Shown one piece after another: positions 25,557-34,581 of a stretch of DNA of 64,000 nt. The notes under the pieces are model-generated. The model was not told the DNA's origin, made no database searches, and saw only the letters and a program-made list of their open reading frames with translations. Origin of the DNA: Streptomyces griseomycini (GTDB taxonomy: Bacteria; Actinomycetota; Actinomycetes; Streptomycetales; Streptomycetaceae); contig NZ_JACHJI010000008.1 of assembly GCF_014203535.1 (NCBI RefSeq), forward strand, positions 372,001 to 436,000, given 5' to 3'. The translations under genes were made by a program, and so were the position numbers. Every line of letters begins with the position of its first letter. Positions within the stretch are counted from its first letter, which is position 1.

Positions 25557-25659
25557 GGGAGACCCTCCGGGACACTTTTACCTAGCGCTGCTAGTCGCGG
25601 CTCGGGCCGACGTTACGACGCGGCCCCGCACACGTCCACCCCGGTCCGGCGGACGCGGC

Positions 25660-27267
25660 TCAGACCTTCAGCCCGGAGGCGCGGGACTCCACCGCCTCCC
25701 GGGGCGCGGGCACCTCCACGGCCGTCTCGCACTGCATCGCCCGCGGCAGCCTGAGCGCCATCGCGGCGCCGACCAGCAGCAGGCCCGCGCTGACCAGCAG
25801 GGTCACGTGCAGTCCGTGCACGAAGGCGTGGCGCGCCGCGTGGCGCAGGGCCGCCCCGGCGGGCCCGCCGAGCCGGTCGGCCACCTCGTACGCCTCGCCC
25901 AGCGAGTGCGACGCCGCCGAGGACGCCGCCGCGGGCACCCCGGGCACGCCGGCGGTGCCGGGCGCGTAGGCCGCGTTCATCACGCTGCCGAGGAGCGCGA
26001 TCCCTATCCCGGCGCCCAGCTGGTACGAGGTCTCGCCGATCGCCGCCGCCCCGCCGGCCTGCTGCGGCGGCGCCTCGCTCAGCATCGACTCGTAGGCCCC
26101 GAACAGGGTGGTCTCCAGTCCGAAGCCCAGCAGGACGAAGCCGGCGAGCAGCAGCGGGGCGTTGTCCTCGCCGCCCATCGCGGTCAGGGACACCACCGCG
26201 GCGGCCGTCAGGCAGAAGCCGGAGCAGACCATGCGGCGCGGGCCGAACCGGCGCAGCATCCGCGCGCCCGCGAGGCCCGCCGCCATCGCCGCGAAGGTCA
26301 GCGGCAGCAGCCGCAGTCCGGTCTCGAGCGGGGAGAGTCCCAGCACGAGCTGCAGGTACTGGGCGGCGATGAGCTCGAGCCCGACCAGGGCGAGCATCGC
26401 CAGCACGATGCACCCCACCGACGTGCTGAACGCCGGTCGCGCGAACGTCCGCAGGTCGATCAGCGGGTGCGCCCGGCGCCGCTGCCGACGGACGAAGACC
26501 ACCAGCAGCGCGGCGCCCGCGAGGAGCGGCAGCACGGTCCCCACGCTGCCGACGGGTGCGCCGCCGCCGAGCCGCTTCACGCCGAGGACCGCCGCGAACA
26601 GTCCGACGGCGGCCAGCAGCGCGCCGACCACGTCCCAGGGGCCGTTGCCGTCGCCCTTCGACTCCGGCAGCAGGATCCGCCCCACCGGCAGGCTGACCAG
26701 CATCAACGGGATGTTGACCAGGAAGACCGAGCCCCACCAGAAGTGCTCCAGCAGGAACCCGCCGAGCAGCGGTCCGACCGCCGCGCCCACCGCGGCGACC
26801 GCGCTCCAGACGCCGATGGCCAGCGCCCGTTCGCGCCGGTCCGGGAAGACCTGGCGCAGGATGGACAGTGTCGCGGGCATGATCATCGCGCCGCCGACGC
26901 CGAGCAGCGCCCGCGCCGCGATCAGCACCTGGGGGGTGTCCGCGAGGGCCGCCGCGCCGGAGGCGACGCCGAACAGGGCGTAGCCGAGCAGGAGCACGCG
27001 TCTGCGGCCGACCCGGTCGCCCAGCGTGCCGAACAGGATCAGCAGCGAGGCGCAGACCAGCGGATAGGCGTCGACGATCCAGAGCAGCTCCATCGCGCCG
27101 GGCCTGAGGTCCTCGGTGACGGCGGGGACCGCCACGTGCAGCACGGTGGCGTCGACGGCGACCAGCAGCAGGCTGACGCAGAGGACGACGAGCACCACCC
27201 AGCGGTTGGCACCGGCCCCGGTCCCCCGACCGCGTGGTGCGGCGGAGGCCGTGGTCGTCCCGGACAT
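25660..27267 (-). CDS. MFS multidrug exporter, DHA2 (14-helix) type
   Basis: A 535-residue membrane protein with about 14 hydrophobic helices. The first helix has LDVAVDATVLHVAVPAV-like sequence (VAVDATVLHVAVPA), loop 2-3 has GTLGDRVGRRRVLL (motif A), and helix 5 has the exporter motif C region (AVAAVGAAVGPLLGGFLL). The family exports drugs and antibiotics by proton antiport. The ATG at 27267 has a GGGAGG-like site ahead. No regulator is adjacent. It is divergent from the PIG-V-like gene. Confidence 0.92.
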   Translation of the reverse strand: MSGTTTASAAPRGRGTGAGANRWVVLVVLCVSLLLVAVDATVLHVAVPAVTEDLRPGAMELLWIVDAYPLVCASLLILFGTLGDRVGRRRVLLLGYALFGVASGAAALADTPQVLIAARALLGVGGAMIMPATLSILRQVFPDRRERALAIGVWSAVAAVGAAVGPLLGGFLLEHFWWGSVFLVNIPLMLVSLPVGRILLPESKGDGNGPWDVVGALLAAVGLFAAVLGVKRLGGGAPVGSVGTVLPLLAGAALLVVFVRRQRRRAHPLIDLRTFARPAFSTSVGCIVLAMLALVGLELIAAQYLQLVLGLSPLETGLRLLPLTFAAMAAGLAGARMLRRFGPRRMVCSGFCLTAAAVVSLTAMGGEDNAPLLLAGFVLLGFGLETTLFGAYESMLSEAPPQQAGGAAAIGETSYQLGAGIGIALLGSVMNAAYAPGTAGVPGVPAAASSAASHSLGEAYEVADRLGGPAGAALRHAARHAFVHGLHVTLLVSAGLLLVGAAMALRLPRAMQCETAVEVPAPREAVESRASGLKV

Positions 27268-27531
27268 GTGCGTACCTCCCAGATGTTCCCTCGCCGCCGG
27301 CGGGCTCACGGGGTGGGGGACTCCCCCCGCGACTCGGCCGGAGAGGAGCGGTGGTCTCCGGCCCGCGCATCGGACGGCGAGTGACACGTCAGAGTACGCG
27401 AGGGAACGCCCGGGTCGAGTGGCGGGCCTCTCACCCGGGCGGCGGATCGGTGTGGCGTGCGCCACTCCCCTCCGGGGCGCGCCCCGCCCCGCCGGGCGGG
27501 CCGGTGCGGCACCCGGTCGATAATCGAGCCC

Positions 27532-28815
27532 GTGACCGATCTTGACACGCGCGCCGCACCGGCCCGCCTCGGAGCGCTGCGCCGGGCCGCCCCGGCACTC
27601 CTCGGGTACGCGGCCGTGCGCGCCCTGGGCCTGGCCGTCCTGGCCCTGTGGAGCGCGGCGCGCGGCAAGGACGCGTACACCTTGCTGACCGCCCGCTGGG
27701 ACGCGCTCTGGTACACGCGGGTGGCCGAACTCGGATACGGCTACGAGGTGCGGCTCCCGAACGGCGACGTGCACTCCAACCTGGCGTTCTTCCCCCTGCT
27801 CCCCTGGCTGGAACGGCTGGTGGCGGCGGTCTCCCCGCTGTCGTACGCCGACGGGGGCTTCGTCGTCGCCCTGCTCGCCTCGCTCGCCGCGGCCTGGGGG
27901 ATCTTCGCGGTGGCCGACCACGTGTACGGGCCGCGGGCCGGGGTGTGCGCGGTGCTGCTGTGGGCGGTGCTGCCGGTCGGGATCGTGCAGTCGATGGCGT
28001 ACAGCGAGTCCCTGTTCACCGCGCTCGCCGCGTGGTCGCTGTACGCCGTGCTGACGGGCCGCTGGGTGACGGCGGGTGTCCTGGCGGGCCTGGCCGGGCT
28101 GACCCGGCCGGTGGGGCTGGCGGTGGTCGCGGCGGTCTGGGCGGCGGGGATCGTCTCGTTCGTGCGGGATCGCAGCACGCCCGCGCCGCACGGCGCGCGC
28201 ACCGGGCCGGGCGCTCCCGACGGCACGGAGCTCCGGCGCGCCGCGCCACCGGACGGCGCACGCGCCTCCTCGGGCGCCGCGACCCGTACCGGTGCCGACG
28301 GCGCCGCCGCGCCGGCCCGCCCGCGCCGGGTCCTCGGCATGCTCCTCGCCCCCCTCGGCGCCGCCGGTTACGTTCTGTGGGTCGGGCACCGGACCGGGAA
28401 CGGGCCGCTGGGATACCTCGACGTGCAGGCCGGATGGCGGAACGGGTTCGACGGGGGGTACGCCTTCGCCCGCTTCGTCGCCGAGAAGTTCACGTCGTTC
28501 CCGTCCGCCCCGGCGGGGCTCGGGCTGACGCTCGGGGTCGGCCTGGTGGTGTGGCTGTACGTGATCTGCGTACGGCAGCGCCAGCCGCTGCCGCTGCTGG
28601 TGTACGCCGGGGTCGTCACCGCGCTCGCCCTGTGCGCGTCGGGTTACTTCGGCTCCAAGCCGCGTCTGCTGCTGCCCGCCTTCCCCCTGCTGCTGCCCCT
28701 CGCCCTGGCCCTGGCCCGGCTGCGCACCTCCCGGTCGGCACCGGTCGTGGGGGTGGTCGCGGTGGTCTCGGCGGTGTACGGCGCCTTCTGGCTGAACGGC
28801 TCCGGCCCGCCCTGA
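27532..28815 (+). CDS. PIG-V-like integral membrane mannosyltransferase
   Basis: A 427-residue protein with around ten membrane helices. The early loop has RWDALWYTRVAELGYGY, with the aspartate typical of GT-C enzymes, and HSNLAFFPLLPWLERL, a hallmark of the PIG-V family, which moves mannose from a polyprenyl-phosphate carrier to an acceptor. A variable Arg/Ala/Pro-rich loop (about residues 225-265) separates the halves. The GTG at 27532 has no ribosome site; GATAAT at 27519-27524 is seven bases ahead, so the mRNA is probably leaderless. The acceptor is unknown; mannosylated proteins and glycolipids are candidates. Confidence 0.86.
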   Translation: MTDLDTRAAPARLGALRRAAPALLGYAAVRALGLAVLALWSAARGKDAYTLLTARWDALWYTRVAELGYGYEVRLPNGDVHSNLAFFPLLPWLERLVAAVSPLSYADGGFVVALLASLAAAWGIFAVADHVYGPRAGVCAVLLWAVLPVGIVQSMAYSESLFTALAAWSLYAVLTGRWVTAGVLAGLAGLTRPVGLAVVAAVWAAGIVSFVRDRSTPAPHGARTGPGAPDGTELRRAAPPDGARASSGAATRTGADGAAAPARPRRVLGMLLAPLGAAGYVLWVGHRTGNGPLGYLDVQAGWRNGFDGGYAFARFVAEKFTSFPSAPAGLGLTLGVGLVVWLYVICVRQRQPLPLLVYAGVVTALALCASGYFGSKPRLLLPAFPLLLPLALALARLRTSRSAPVVGVVAVVSAVYGAFWLNGSGPP

Positions 28816-29053
28816 GCCGCCCGGACGGCCGATGAGCACCGGGAAAATTCCGCACCAGGCCCCGGTGAACGAATTCAAAAGCGCAATAAAACCGTCACCC
28901 CGAATGATCAAAGGAATTGAAGGCCGCAGCGCCCGGCAGATTGCGGATTCGCTGGAAATAAACGCTCGCCTGAGAGGAATGCCACATCACATCGTCATCA
29001 CAAAGCCGCTGATTCGGCGGGAATCTGCGCTCACTCGCTGTAACGTCGATTGG

Positions 29054-30082
29054 GTGCGTACCGAACGGAAGCCCACCCGTCTGGACCGGGTGTTCGCGAG
29101 GCTGGATCGTGAGCCGGAACGACCGGCTCACATCGGCGTGCCGCGGATGAGCCGGCACCGGATGGTGCTCTTCGGCGCCACCCTGGCCTTCTACCTGGCG
29201 ATCGTGTGGGCCGTGGTGATCACCTCCTGGCTGGTCCGGCTGGACTGGCGGGTGATGTTCTTCCGCCCCTACCAGCAGTGGCCCGAGCTCCACGCCTTCG
29301 TCGACTACTACGTGGTGCTCGGCCAGCGCGGCCCGACCGCCGTGATGGTCGCGGCCTGGCTGGGCTGGCGTTCCTGGCGGCAGCACACGCTGCGTCCGCT
29401 GCTCGCCCTCGGGGTCTCCCTGCTGTTGCTGAACGTCACCGTCGGCGCCGCGAAGTACGGCATGGGACGGCTCGGACCGCACTACGCGACCGAGATCGGC
29501 TCGAACGAGATGTGGCTCGGCGGCGATATATTTCCCAGCGGCCACACCGCGAACGCCGTGGTGACCTGGGGAATCCTGGCCTATCTGGCCTCCACCGGGA
29601 GGGCGCGCCGCTGGCTGTCCGCCCTGTCCGCGGTGACCTCGCTCGGCGTGGGGCTGTCCACCGTCTACATCGGCACGCACTGGCTGAGCGACGTGCTGCT
29701 GGGCTGGGCCGCGGGCCTGCTGATCCTGCTCGCGCTGCCCTGGTTCGAGCCGCTGATCGCCCGCGCCGAGAGCCGGATCTTCGCCCTGCGCGACCGCTGG
29801 CGGGCACGTCGCGGGCGTACGGCACCGGCGGCGGTCCGGCCGGTCGGGGCGCCGGTCGCGCCGGGACCGCCCGCCGGCCTCGGGGAGACCCCGGCCCCCG
29901 ACCCGGTCCCCACCGGCGAACCGGTCCCCACGGGCCGCGCGGCCGCCCGCCCACACGCCTACCTGGCACCGGGCCCGCACACGACCCGCGCGGAGCGCAC
30001 CCCGGTCACCCCGGGGGGCAGCCGCCGCCCGCAGCACTCGGAGCGTCACCCGCGCGGCACCACGTCGGCGACCCGTCCCTGA
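29054..30082 (+). CDS. PAP2-family membrane phosphatase
   Basis: A 342-residue protein with five or six membrane helices and the three acid phosphatase motifs in order: KYGMGRLGP, PSGHTAN and STVYIGTHWLSDVLLG. Relatives dephosphorylate phosphatidic acid or undecaprenyl pyrophosphate. A hydrophilic Pro/Arg-rich tail of about 95 residues follows the last helix. The frame is open for 74 codons upstream, but that stretch is AT-rich and lacks coding bias. The GTG at 29054 is preceded at seven bases by TAACGT (29041-29046), a leaderless pattern. It follows the PIG-V-like gene on the same strand and may act on the same carrier lipid. Confidence 0.88.
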   Translation: MRTERKPTRLDRVFARLDREPERPAHIGVPRMSRHRMVLFGATLAFYLAIVWAVVITSWLVRLDWRVMFFRPYQQWPELHAFVDYYVVLGQRGPTAVMVAAWLGWRSWRQHTLRPLLALGVSLLLLNVTVGAAKYGMGRLGPHYATEIGSNEMWLGGDIFPSGHTANAVVTWGILAYLASTGRARRWLSALSAVTSLGVGLSTVYIGTHWLSDVLLGWAAGLLILLALPWFEPLIARAESRIFALRDRWRARRGRTAPAAVRPVGAPVAPGPPAGLGETPAPDPVPTGEPVPTGRAAARPHAYLAPGPHTTRAERTPVTPGGSRRPQHSERHPRGTTSATRP

Positions 30083-30152
30083 CGGGCGGCACGACCGTCC
30101 GGTGCGCGCGCATCGGCCCCGGTTCCCCGCGGAACCGGGTCCGATGCGCGTC

Positions 30153-30368
30153 TCAGCCCTTCCAGGCCCGCGCCACCCGGCCGTCCCTCACCTCGAAGTT
30201 CAGCCGTCCCACGCGGTACTCCATGGTGATGATCGCGCCCGGCGGCAGCGCCCGCACCGTCGACCAGCCGCGCTCGCGCGCGAGGTGCTCGGCCCGGTCG
30301 GCGGCGAGGCCGACATAGGCGTCCGGACTGTCCTGGGGTTCCGCGGAGGGCGTCGGAAAGGGTGCCAT
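30153..30368 (-). CDS. Peptidase inhibitor I78 family-like small protein
   Basis: A 71-residue protein matching the I78 family pattern: YVGLAADRAEHLARERGW, VRALPPGAIITMEYRVGRLNFEVRDGRVARAW. Characterised members inhibit serine proteases. No signal peptide is present, so it would act in the cytoplasm, or the family label may hide another role. TAGCGT (minus strand, 30375-30380) lies six bases ahead of the ATG, again suggesting a leaderless message. It is divergent from ctaD. Confidence 0.82.
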   Translation of the reverse strand: MAPFPTPSAEPQDSPDAYVGLAADRAEHLARERGWSTVRALPPGAIITMEYRVGRLNFEVRDGRVARAWKG

Positions 30369-30790
30369 GCGGTCACGCTATGCCCTGCCCGGTGAGCGGG
30401 GAAGTCCGCGCCGGGAACACCGGGCCGGATCCCCCGGCGGTCACACTTCTGTCACAAGATCACGACAGGCGTTCGCGCCGGCACCCTCACCCGGACGGGC
30501 GATTCCGTACGCCTTCCGCAGGTATTCGAACGCAATTCCCGCGTGTCACGCCACGGCCGCGATGGCCCCCGGCGGAAAGTTCCGGGGGAGATATCCCCGG
30601 GACCCCCATTCGCTTTCACCGCCGCGCATGCCCACGGACGCCGACGCACACGGAAAACACCCGGATCCGTCACACGATCCGCCACGCCCTCTGTCGGAAC
30701 GCACGCAGGGCGAGCATCATGGCGTGGGCCCGGGGGTACGTGTGGCGCGGGCTCGGGCGGGCCCGCGCGCGACGAGCGAAGGGGCGAGCG
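30369..30790. promoter_or_regulatory. 422-base region upstream of ctaD
   Basis: The frame of ctaD is open through much of it, with an ATG at 30719, but the amino acids (Arg, Pro, Thr, His mixed) do not look like oxidase sequence and composition is less biased. It must carry the ctaD promoter; no clear box was found. Confidence 0.4.
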
Positions 30791-32473
30791 ATGGGGACGC
30801 AGACCGTGCAGGCGGCGCGACCGGCGCACCGACGCGGGCGGGTGGTGATCGACTGGCTGACCACCACCGACCACAAGAAGATCGGCCACCTGTACCTGAT
30901 CACGTCGTTCGTGTTCTTCCTGATCGCCGGCGTGATGGCCCTGGTGATGCGCGCCGAACTGGCCCGGCCCGGTCTGCAGCTCGTCGACAACCAGCAGTTC
31001 AACCAGATGTTCACGCTGCACGGCACGATCATGCTGCTGCTGTTCGCGACCCCCAGCTTCGCGGGGTTCGCCAACGAGCTGATGCCCCTGCAGATCGGCG
31101 CGCCCGACGTGGCCTTCCCGCGGCTGAACATGTTCTCGTACTGGCTGTTCCTCTTCGGCGGTCTGATCGTGCTCGGTTCGCTGCTGGTGACCGGGGGGCC
31201 GGCGGCCTTCGGCTGGTTCGCCTACGCGCCGCTGAACAGCGTGCAGTACTCGCCCGGCCTCGGCCCGGACCTGTGGATCATGGGTCTGGCCCTGTCCGGG
31301 TTCGGCACCATCCTCGGCGCGGTCAACTTCATCGCCACCATCGTCGGGATGCGCGCCCCCGGCATGACGATGTTCCGGATGCCGCTGTTCACCTGGAACA
31401 CGCTGTTCACGTCGATCCTGATCCTGATGGCGTTCCCGGTGCTCGCGGCGGCGCTGCTGGTGCTGGAGGCGGACCGGCGGTTCGGCTCGCACGTGTTCGA
31501 CGCCGGCAACGGCGGGGCGATCCTGTGGCAGCACCTGTTCTGGTTCTTCGGGCATCCCGAGGTCTACATCATCGCGCTGCCGTTCTTCGGCATCATCACG
31601 GAGATCATCCCGGTCTTCAGCCGCAAGCCGCTGTTCGGCTACCTGACGCTGGTCGGCGCCACCATGGCCATCACCGGGCTGTCGGTCGTGGTGTGGGCGC
31701 ACCACATGTTCGCCACCGGCGCGGTGCTGCTGCCGTTCTTCTCCTTCATGAGCTTCCTGATCGCGGTGCCGACGGGGGTGAAGTTCTTCAACTGGACCGG
31801 CACCATGCTCAAGGGCTCGCTGTCCTTCGAGACACCGATGCTGTGGGCCACCGGGTTCCTGGTGTCGTTCCTGTTCGGCGGGCTGACCGGGGTGATCCTG
31901 GCGTCGCCGCCGCTGGACTTCCACGTCACGGACTCGTACTTCGTGGTCGGGCACTTCCACTACGTGGTCTTCGGCACCGTCGTCTTCGCGACCTTCGCCG
32001 GGTTCTACTTCTGGTGGCCGAAGTTCACCGGGAAGATGCTCGACGAACGGCTCGGCAAGATCCAGTTCTGGACGCTGTTCGTCGGCTTCCACACCACGTT
32101 CCTGGTGCAGCACTGGCTCGGCGTCGAGGGCATGCCGCGCCGCTACGCGGACTACCTCGCGGCGGACGGCTTCACCGCGCTCAACACCGTCTCGACCATC
32201 GGCTCGTTCCTGCTGGGCGTCTCGACGCTGCCGTTCCTCTACAACGTCTGGAAGACCGCCAGGTACGGCGAGAAGGTCGGGGTCGACGACCCGTGGGGGT
32301 TCGGCCGCTCCCTGGAGTGGGCGACCTCGTGCCCGCCGCCCCGGCACAACTTCACGACGCTGCCCCGGGTCCGTTCGGAGTCGCCGGCGTTCGACATGAA
32401 CCATCCGGAGTACGCGGCCGTGACGCCCCAGCCCGAGCCAAGGCGCGAGCAAGCCGGTCGTGAGCCGTCCTGA
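30791..32473 (+). CDS. ctaD: Cytochrome c oxidase subunit I (orphan copy)
   Basis: A 560-residue haem-copper oxidase catalytic subunit of the aa3 type with 12 expected helices. FTLHGTIMLLLF carries a haem a ligand, FWFFGHPEVYIIALP has the CuB His and the cross-linked Tyr, VVWAHHMFATG has the two further CuB His, and GHFHYVVFG has the ligands of haem a3 and haem a. K-channel (TGVKFFNWTGTMLKGS) and D-channel residues are present. It reduces O2 and pumps protons. ctaC and ctaE are not nearby, so it is probably a second copy to that of the main bcc-aa3 locus. The ATG at 30791 has AAGGGG ahead. The last 122 bases overlap the convergent WYL gene. Confidence 0.95.
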   Translation: MGTQTVQAARPAHRRGRVVIDWLTTTDHKKIGHLYLITSFVFFLIAGVMALVMRAELARPGLQLVDNQQFNQMFTLHGTIMLLLFATPSFAGFANELMPLQIGAPDVAFPRLNMFSYWLFLFGGLIVLGSLLVTGGPAAFGWFAYAPLNSVQYSPGLGPDLWIMGLALSGFGTILGAVNFIATIVGMRAPGMTMFRMPLFTWNTLFTSILILMAFPVLAAALLVLEADRRFGSHVFDAGNGGAILWQHLFWFFGHPEVYIIALPFFGIITEIIPVFSRKPLFGYLTLVGATMAITGLSVVVWAHHMFATGAVLLPFFSFMSFLIAVPTGVKFFNWTGTMLKGSLSFETPMLWATGFLVSFLFGGLTGVILASPPLDFHVTDSYFVVGHFHYVVFGTVVFATFAGFYFWWPKFTGKMLDERLGKIQFWTLFVGFHTTFLVQHWLGVEGMPRRYADYLAADGFTALNTVSTIGSFLLGVSTLPFLYNVWKTARYGEKVGVDDPWGFGRSLEWATSCPPPRHNFTTLPRVRSESPAFDMNHPEYAAVTPQPEPRREQAGREPS

Positions 32474-33392
32474 GCGCGTCGGTCAGCTCGACCGGTTCCA
32501 GCACCTCGAACTCGAAACCGAGCAGCATCACGTGGACGACCATCACGTCGAGGCTCGCGGCGCCGGTGCGCAGGAGGCAGCTCTCCGGTCCCTCCGCCTC
32601 GAGCACGCCCGCGGAGGGCGAGATCCGCTCGGCGGCCTCCTCGACGGGCACCAGCAGCCGGACCACGGCGTGCGAGGCGTACACGCGCGTGGAGACGCCC
32701 TGGGAGACGTAGGCCGCCAGGTCCTCCGCGGGCGGCTCGCGGGGCACGAAGCGCGGCCCGTGCGGCGGCCTGGGGGTGACGCGGTCGGCGCGGAAGGTGC
32801 GCCAGTCCCCGCGGTCGAGGTCCCAGGCGACCAGGTACCAGCGGTGTTCGGAGCAGACCAGGCGGTGCGGCTCCACCGTGCGGCGGGTCACCGTGCCGTC
32901 GTGACCGCGGTACTCGAAGCGCAGCCGCTCGGCGTCCCGGCACAGGTGGGCCAGCTCGGTCAGCACGGCCGGGTCGACGGCGTCGGCACGCGGCCCGCGC
33001 AGCATCGGCACGGTGAAGGCGTTCAGGGCGCCCACGCGGCGGCGCAGCCGGTTCGGCAGCACCTGCTCCAGCTTGGCCAGCGCCCGTACGGAGGTCTCGC
33101 CGATGCCCTCGACGCCCTGGCCGGCGGCGGTGCGCAGCCCCACCGCGACGGCCACGGCCTCGTCGTCGTCCAGCAGCAGCGGCGGCAGCTCGGCGCCCGC
33201 CCCCAGCTGGTAGCCGCCGCCGGTGCCGGGGCTGGCGTGGACGGGGTAGCCGAGCTCGCGCAGCCGGTCCACGTCGCGGCGGACGGTACGGGCGCTGACC
33301 CCGAGCCGTTCGGCGAGATCGGCGCCGGACCACTCGCGGTGGGCCTGGAGCAGGGACAGCAGGCGCAGCAGACGTGCCGAGGTCTCCAACAT
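32352..33392 (-). CDS. WYL-domain transcriptional regulator (YafY type)
   Basis: A 346-residue DeoR-like regulator. The N-terminal HTH is ARLLRLLSLLQAHREWSGADLAERLGVSARTVRRDVDRLRELGYPV in outline, and the WYL region includes RWYLVAWDLDRGDWRTFRADRV, which binds ligands or nucleic acid in relatives. The last ~30 residues (GASRPRTPDGSCRT...) are unlike the family and lie where the gene overlaps the end of ctaD by 122 bases; a normal family stop would be near 32450. The tail may be the result of a lost stop. It lies directly after the remains of a Liv transporter gene. Confidence 0.88.
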   Translation of the reverse strand: MLETSARLLRLLSLLQAHREWSGADLAERLGVSARTVRRDVDRLRELGYPVHASPGTGGGYQLGAGAELPPLLLDDDEAVAVAVGLRTAAGQGVEGIGETSVRALAKLEQVLPNRLRRRVGALNAFTVPMLRGPRADAVDPAVLTELAHLCRDAERLRFEYRGHDGTVTRRTVEPHRLVCSEHRWYLVAWDLDRGDWRTFRADRVTPRPPHGPRFVPREPPAEDLAAYVSQGVSTRVYASHAVVRLLVPVEEAAERISPSAGVLEAEGPESCLLRTGAASLDVMVVHVMLLGFEFEVLEPVELTDALRTAHDRLARALARAGASRPRTPDGSCRTPATPNGPGAAS

Positions 33393-33456
33393 GGGGCGAG
33401 TCTGCCACCCGTTGCGGACGGCTCCTGTCCGCGAGGGGTCGGGGTTCGTACGCCGG

Positions 33457-33950
33457 CTGCGGCACCTCGAGGCAGGTGCGGGTAGGTGTCGCAGGCGGTG
33501 CCGACGGGCCGGCCGCCGATGTCGGCACGCCCGCGCGGGAGACGCGGGAGGCGCCCGCGTAGCCCAGGACGGTGTGGCGACCAGGGCGGCGGCCTCCTCC
33601 TCGTCGACGATCTCGTGCACGCACTCGTTGGTGCCGACGCCGCTGCCGCCGCCGTCGCACGGGCGCACCTCGACGCGGCGGCCGTCGACGCCCCCGCGGG
33701 CGTCGAGCCGGTCGGACCGGGCCCGGGCGCCGTCGCGCGGGCCGGTGGAGGCGCCGCCGCCGACCGGGCTGGTGGCGCTGGTGACGACGCCCACGCGGAC
33801 CGGCTCGGCCGTGCCCCGGGCGGTCGCGGGCGCGCGGTCGCCGCGCTCGAAGTCGCTCTCGGGCAGGCGGCTGCCGCAGGCGGCGGTCAGGGCGAGCAGC
33901 GCGGCCGCGACGAACGCCTCAGCAGCCCGGGAGGGCCGGGGCCGAGCCAT
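33457..33950 (-). pseudogene. Decayed branched-chain amino acid ABC transporter substrate-binding protein
   Basis: The first ~126 codons read as a lipoprotein (lipobox LTAAC) of the type I periplasmic-binding family: VRVGVVTSATSPVGG, GPRDGARA, RGGVDGRRVEVRPCD, NECVHEIVDEEEAAALVAT. The match then moves to another frame (VLGYAGASRVSRAGVP, about 33515-33570) and again to a third (DIGGRPVGTACDTYPHL, about 33470-33515), after which homology ends. So at least two frameshifts and a C-terminal truncation of about 250 residues are visible. Its start overlaps the end of the upstream lipoprotein gene by 32 bases, as in an original operon. Confidence 0.8.
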
Positions 33951-34485
33951 CGCCGCTCAGTCGCGCCAGCGCGCACAGGGACCTGGCGGACACCTTCCAG
34001 GTGCCGTCCTCCTCGACGGCGGTCCCGGAGGCGTCCGGGAGGACGGTGGCGCCCCTGAGGGTCAGGGCGAACGTCACGTCCGCCTCGGTCGGCGAGGTGA
34101 ACGTGACGTCGGTGACCTTCGCCTCGACCTGCCGGATGCGCTCGTCCCCGCTGAACGCCTCGAGCACGGGGCCCAGCATCCGGCCGTTCTCCAGGAGGGC
34201 CTTCTTCTCGTCCAGGGAGGTCTGGGGGGCGAAGAACTTCTCCCAGTTCCGCCGGATCTCCTGTTCGGCCGCCGCCCGGTCCGCGGGCGCGCTGGCCGGT
34301 GCGCTCGCCGTCCGGTCCGCCGGCGGTGCGGGGGGCGGGCTGTCGCCACCGCCGTCCCCGCACGCCGCGAGGGCCGGGGCGAGGAACAGGAGCAGGGCGG
34401 CCGTGACCGCCGTGCCCCGTCCCGCCGCCCGCCGTGGGCCACGGCCCCTCGCGTTCCTCCGCCTGAGGTCGCTGCCGAGAACCAT
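33919..34485 (-). CDS. Lipoprotein of unknown function
   Basis: A 188-residue exported lipoprotein: TAVTAALLLFLAPALAAC is the signal and lipobox, followed by a Gly/Pro/Ala linker. The folded part, about residues 70-185, runs from AAAEQEIRRNWEKFFAPQTSLDEKKALLENG to VTDVTFTSPTEADVTFALTLRG and ends with two cysteines. The shape recalls the small mycobacterial MTB12-like lipoproteins, but this is not certain. Its end overlaps the start of the decayed Liv binding protein, so it belonged to that operon and appears intact. The ribosome site is weak. Confidence 0.78.
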   Translation of the reverse strand: MVLGSDLRRRNARGRGPRRAAGRGTAVTAALLLFLAPALAACGDGGGDSPPPAPPADRTASAPASAPADRAAAEQEIRRNWEKFFAPQTSLDEKKALLENGRMLGPVLEAFSGDERIRQVEAKVTDVTFTSPTEADVTFALTLRGATVLPDASGTAVEEDGTWKVSARSLCALARLSGDGSAPALPGC

Positions 34486-34581
34486 CTGGTCACCACCGGG
34501 TGTCGGGCCGGGCCGTCGGCGCCCGGTGCTCTCAGGGTCGGCTCGCAGGGGGCATAGTGCAACTCACAGGCAGAGTGGGAC

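Noticed and set aside
28832..29053. A 74-codon N-terminal extension of the PAP2 protein
   Set aside because: Codon third positions are not G/C biased and the DNA is AT-rich; GTG 29054 with TAACGT ahead is better supported.
30719..30790. Upstream ATG as start of ctaD
   Set aside because: The 24 extra residues are Arg-rich and unlike oxidase subunits; ATG 30791 has AAGGGG ahead and fits the family start.
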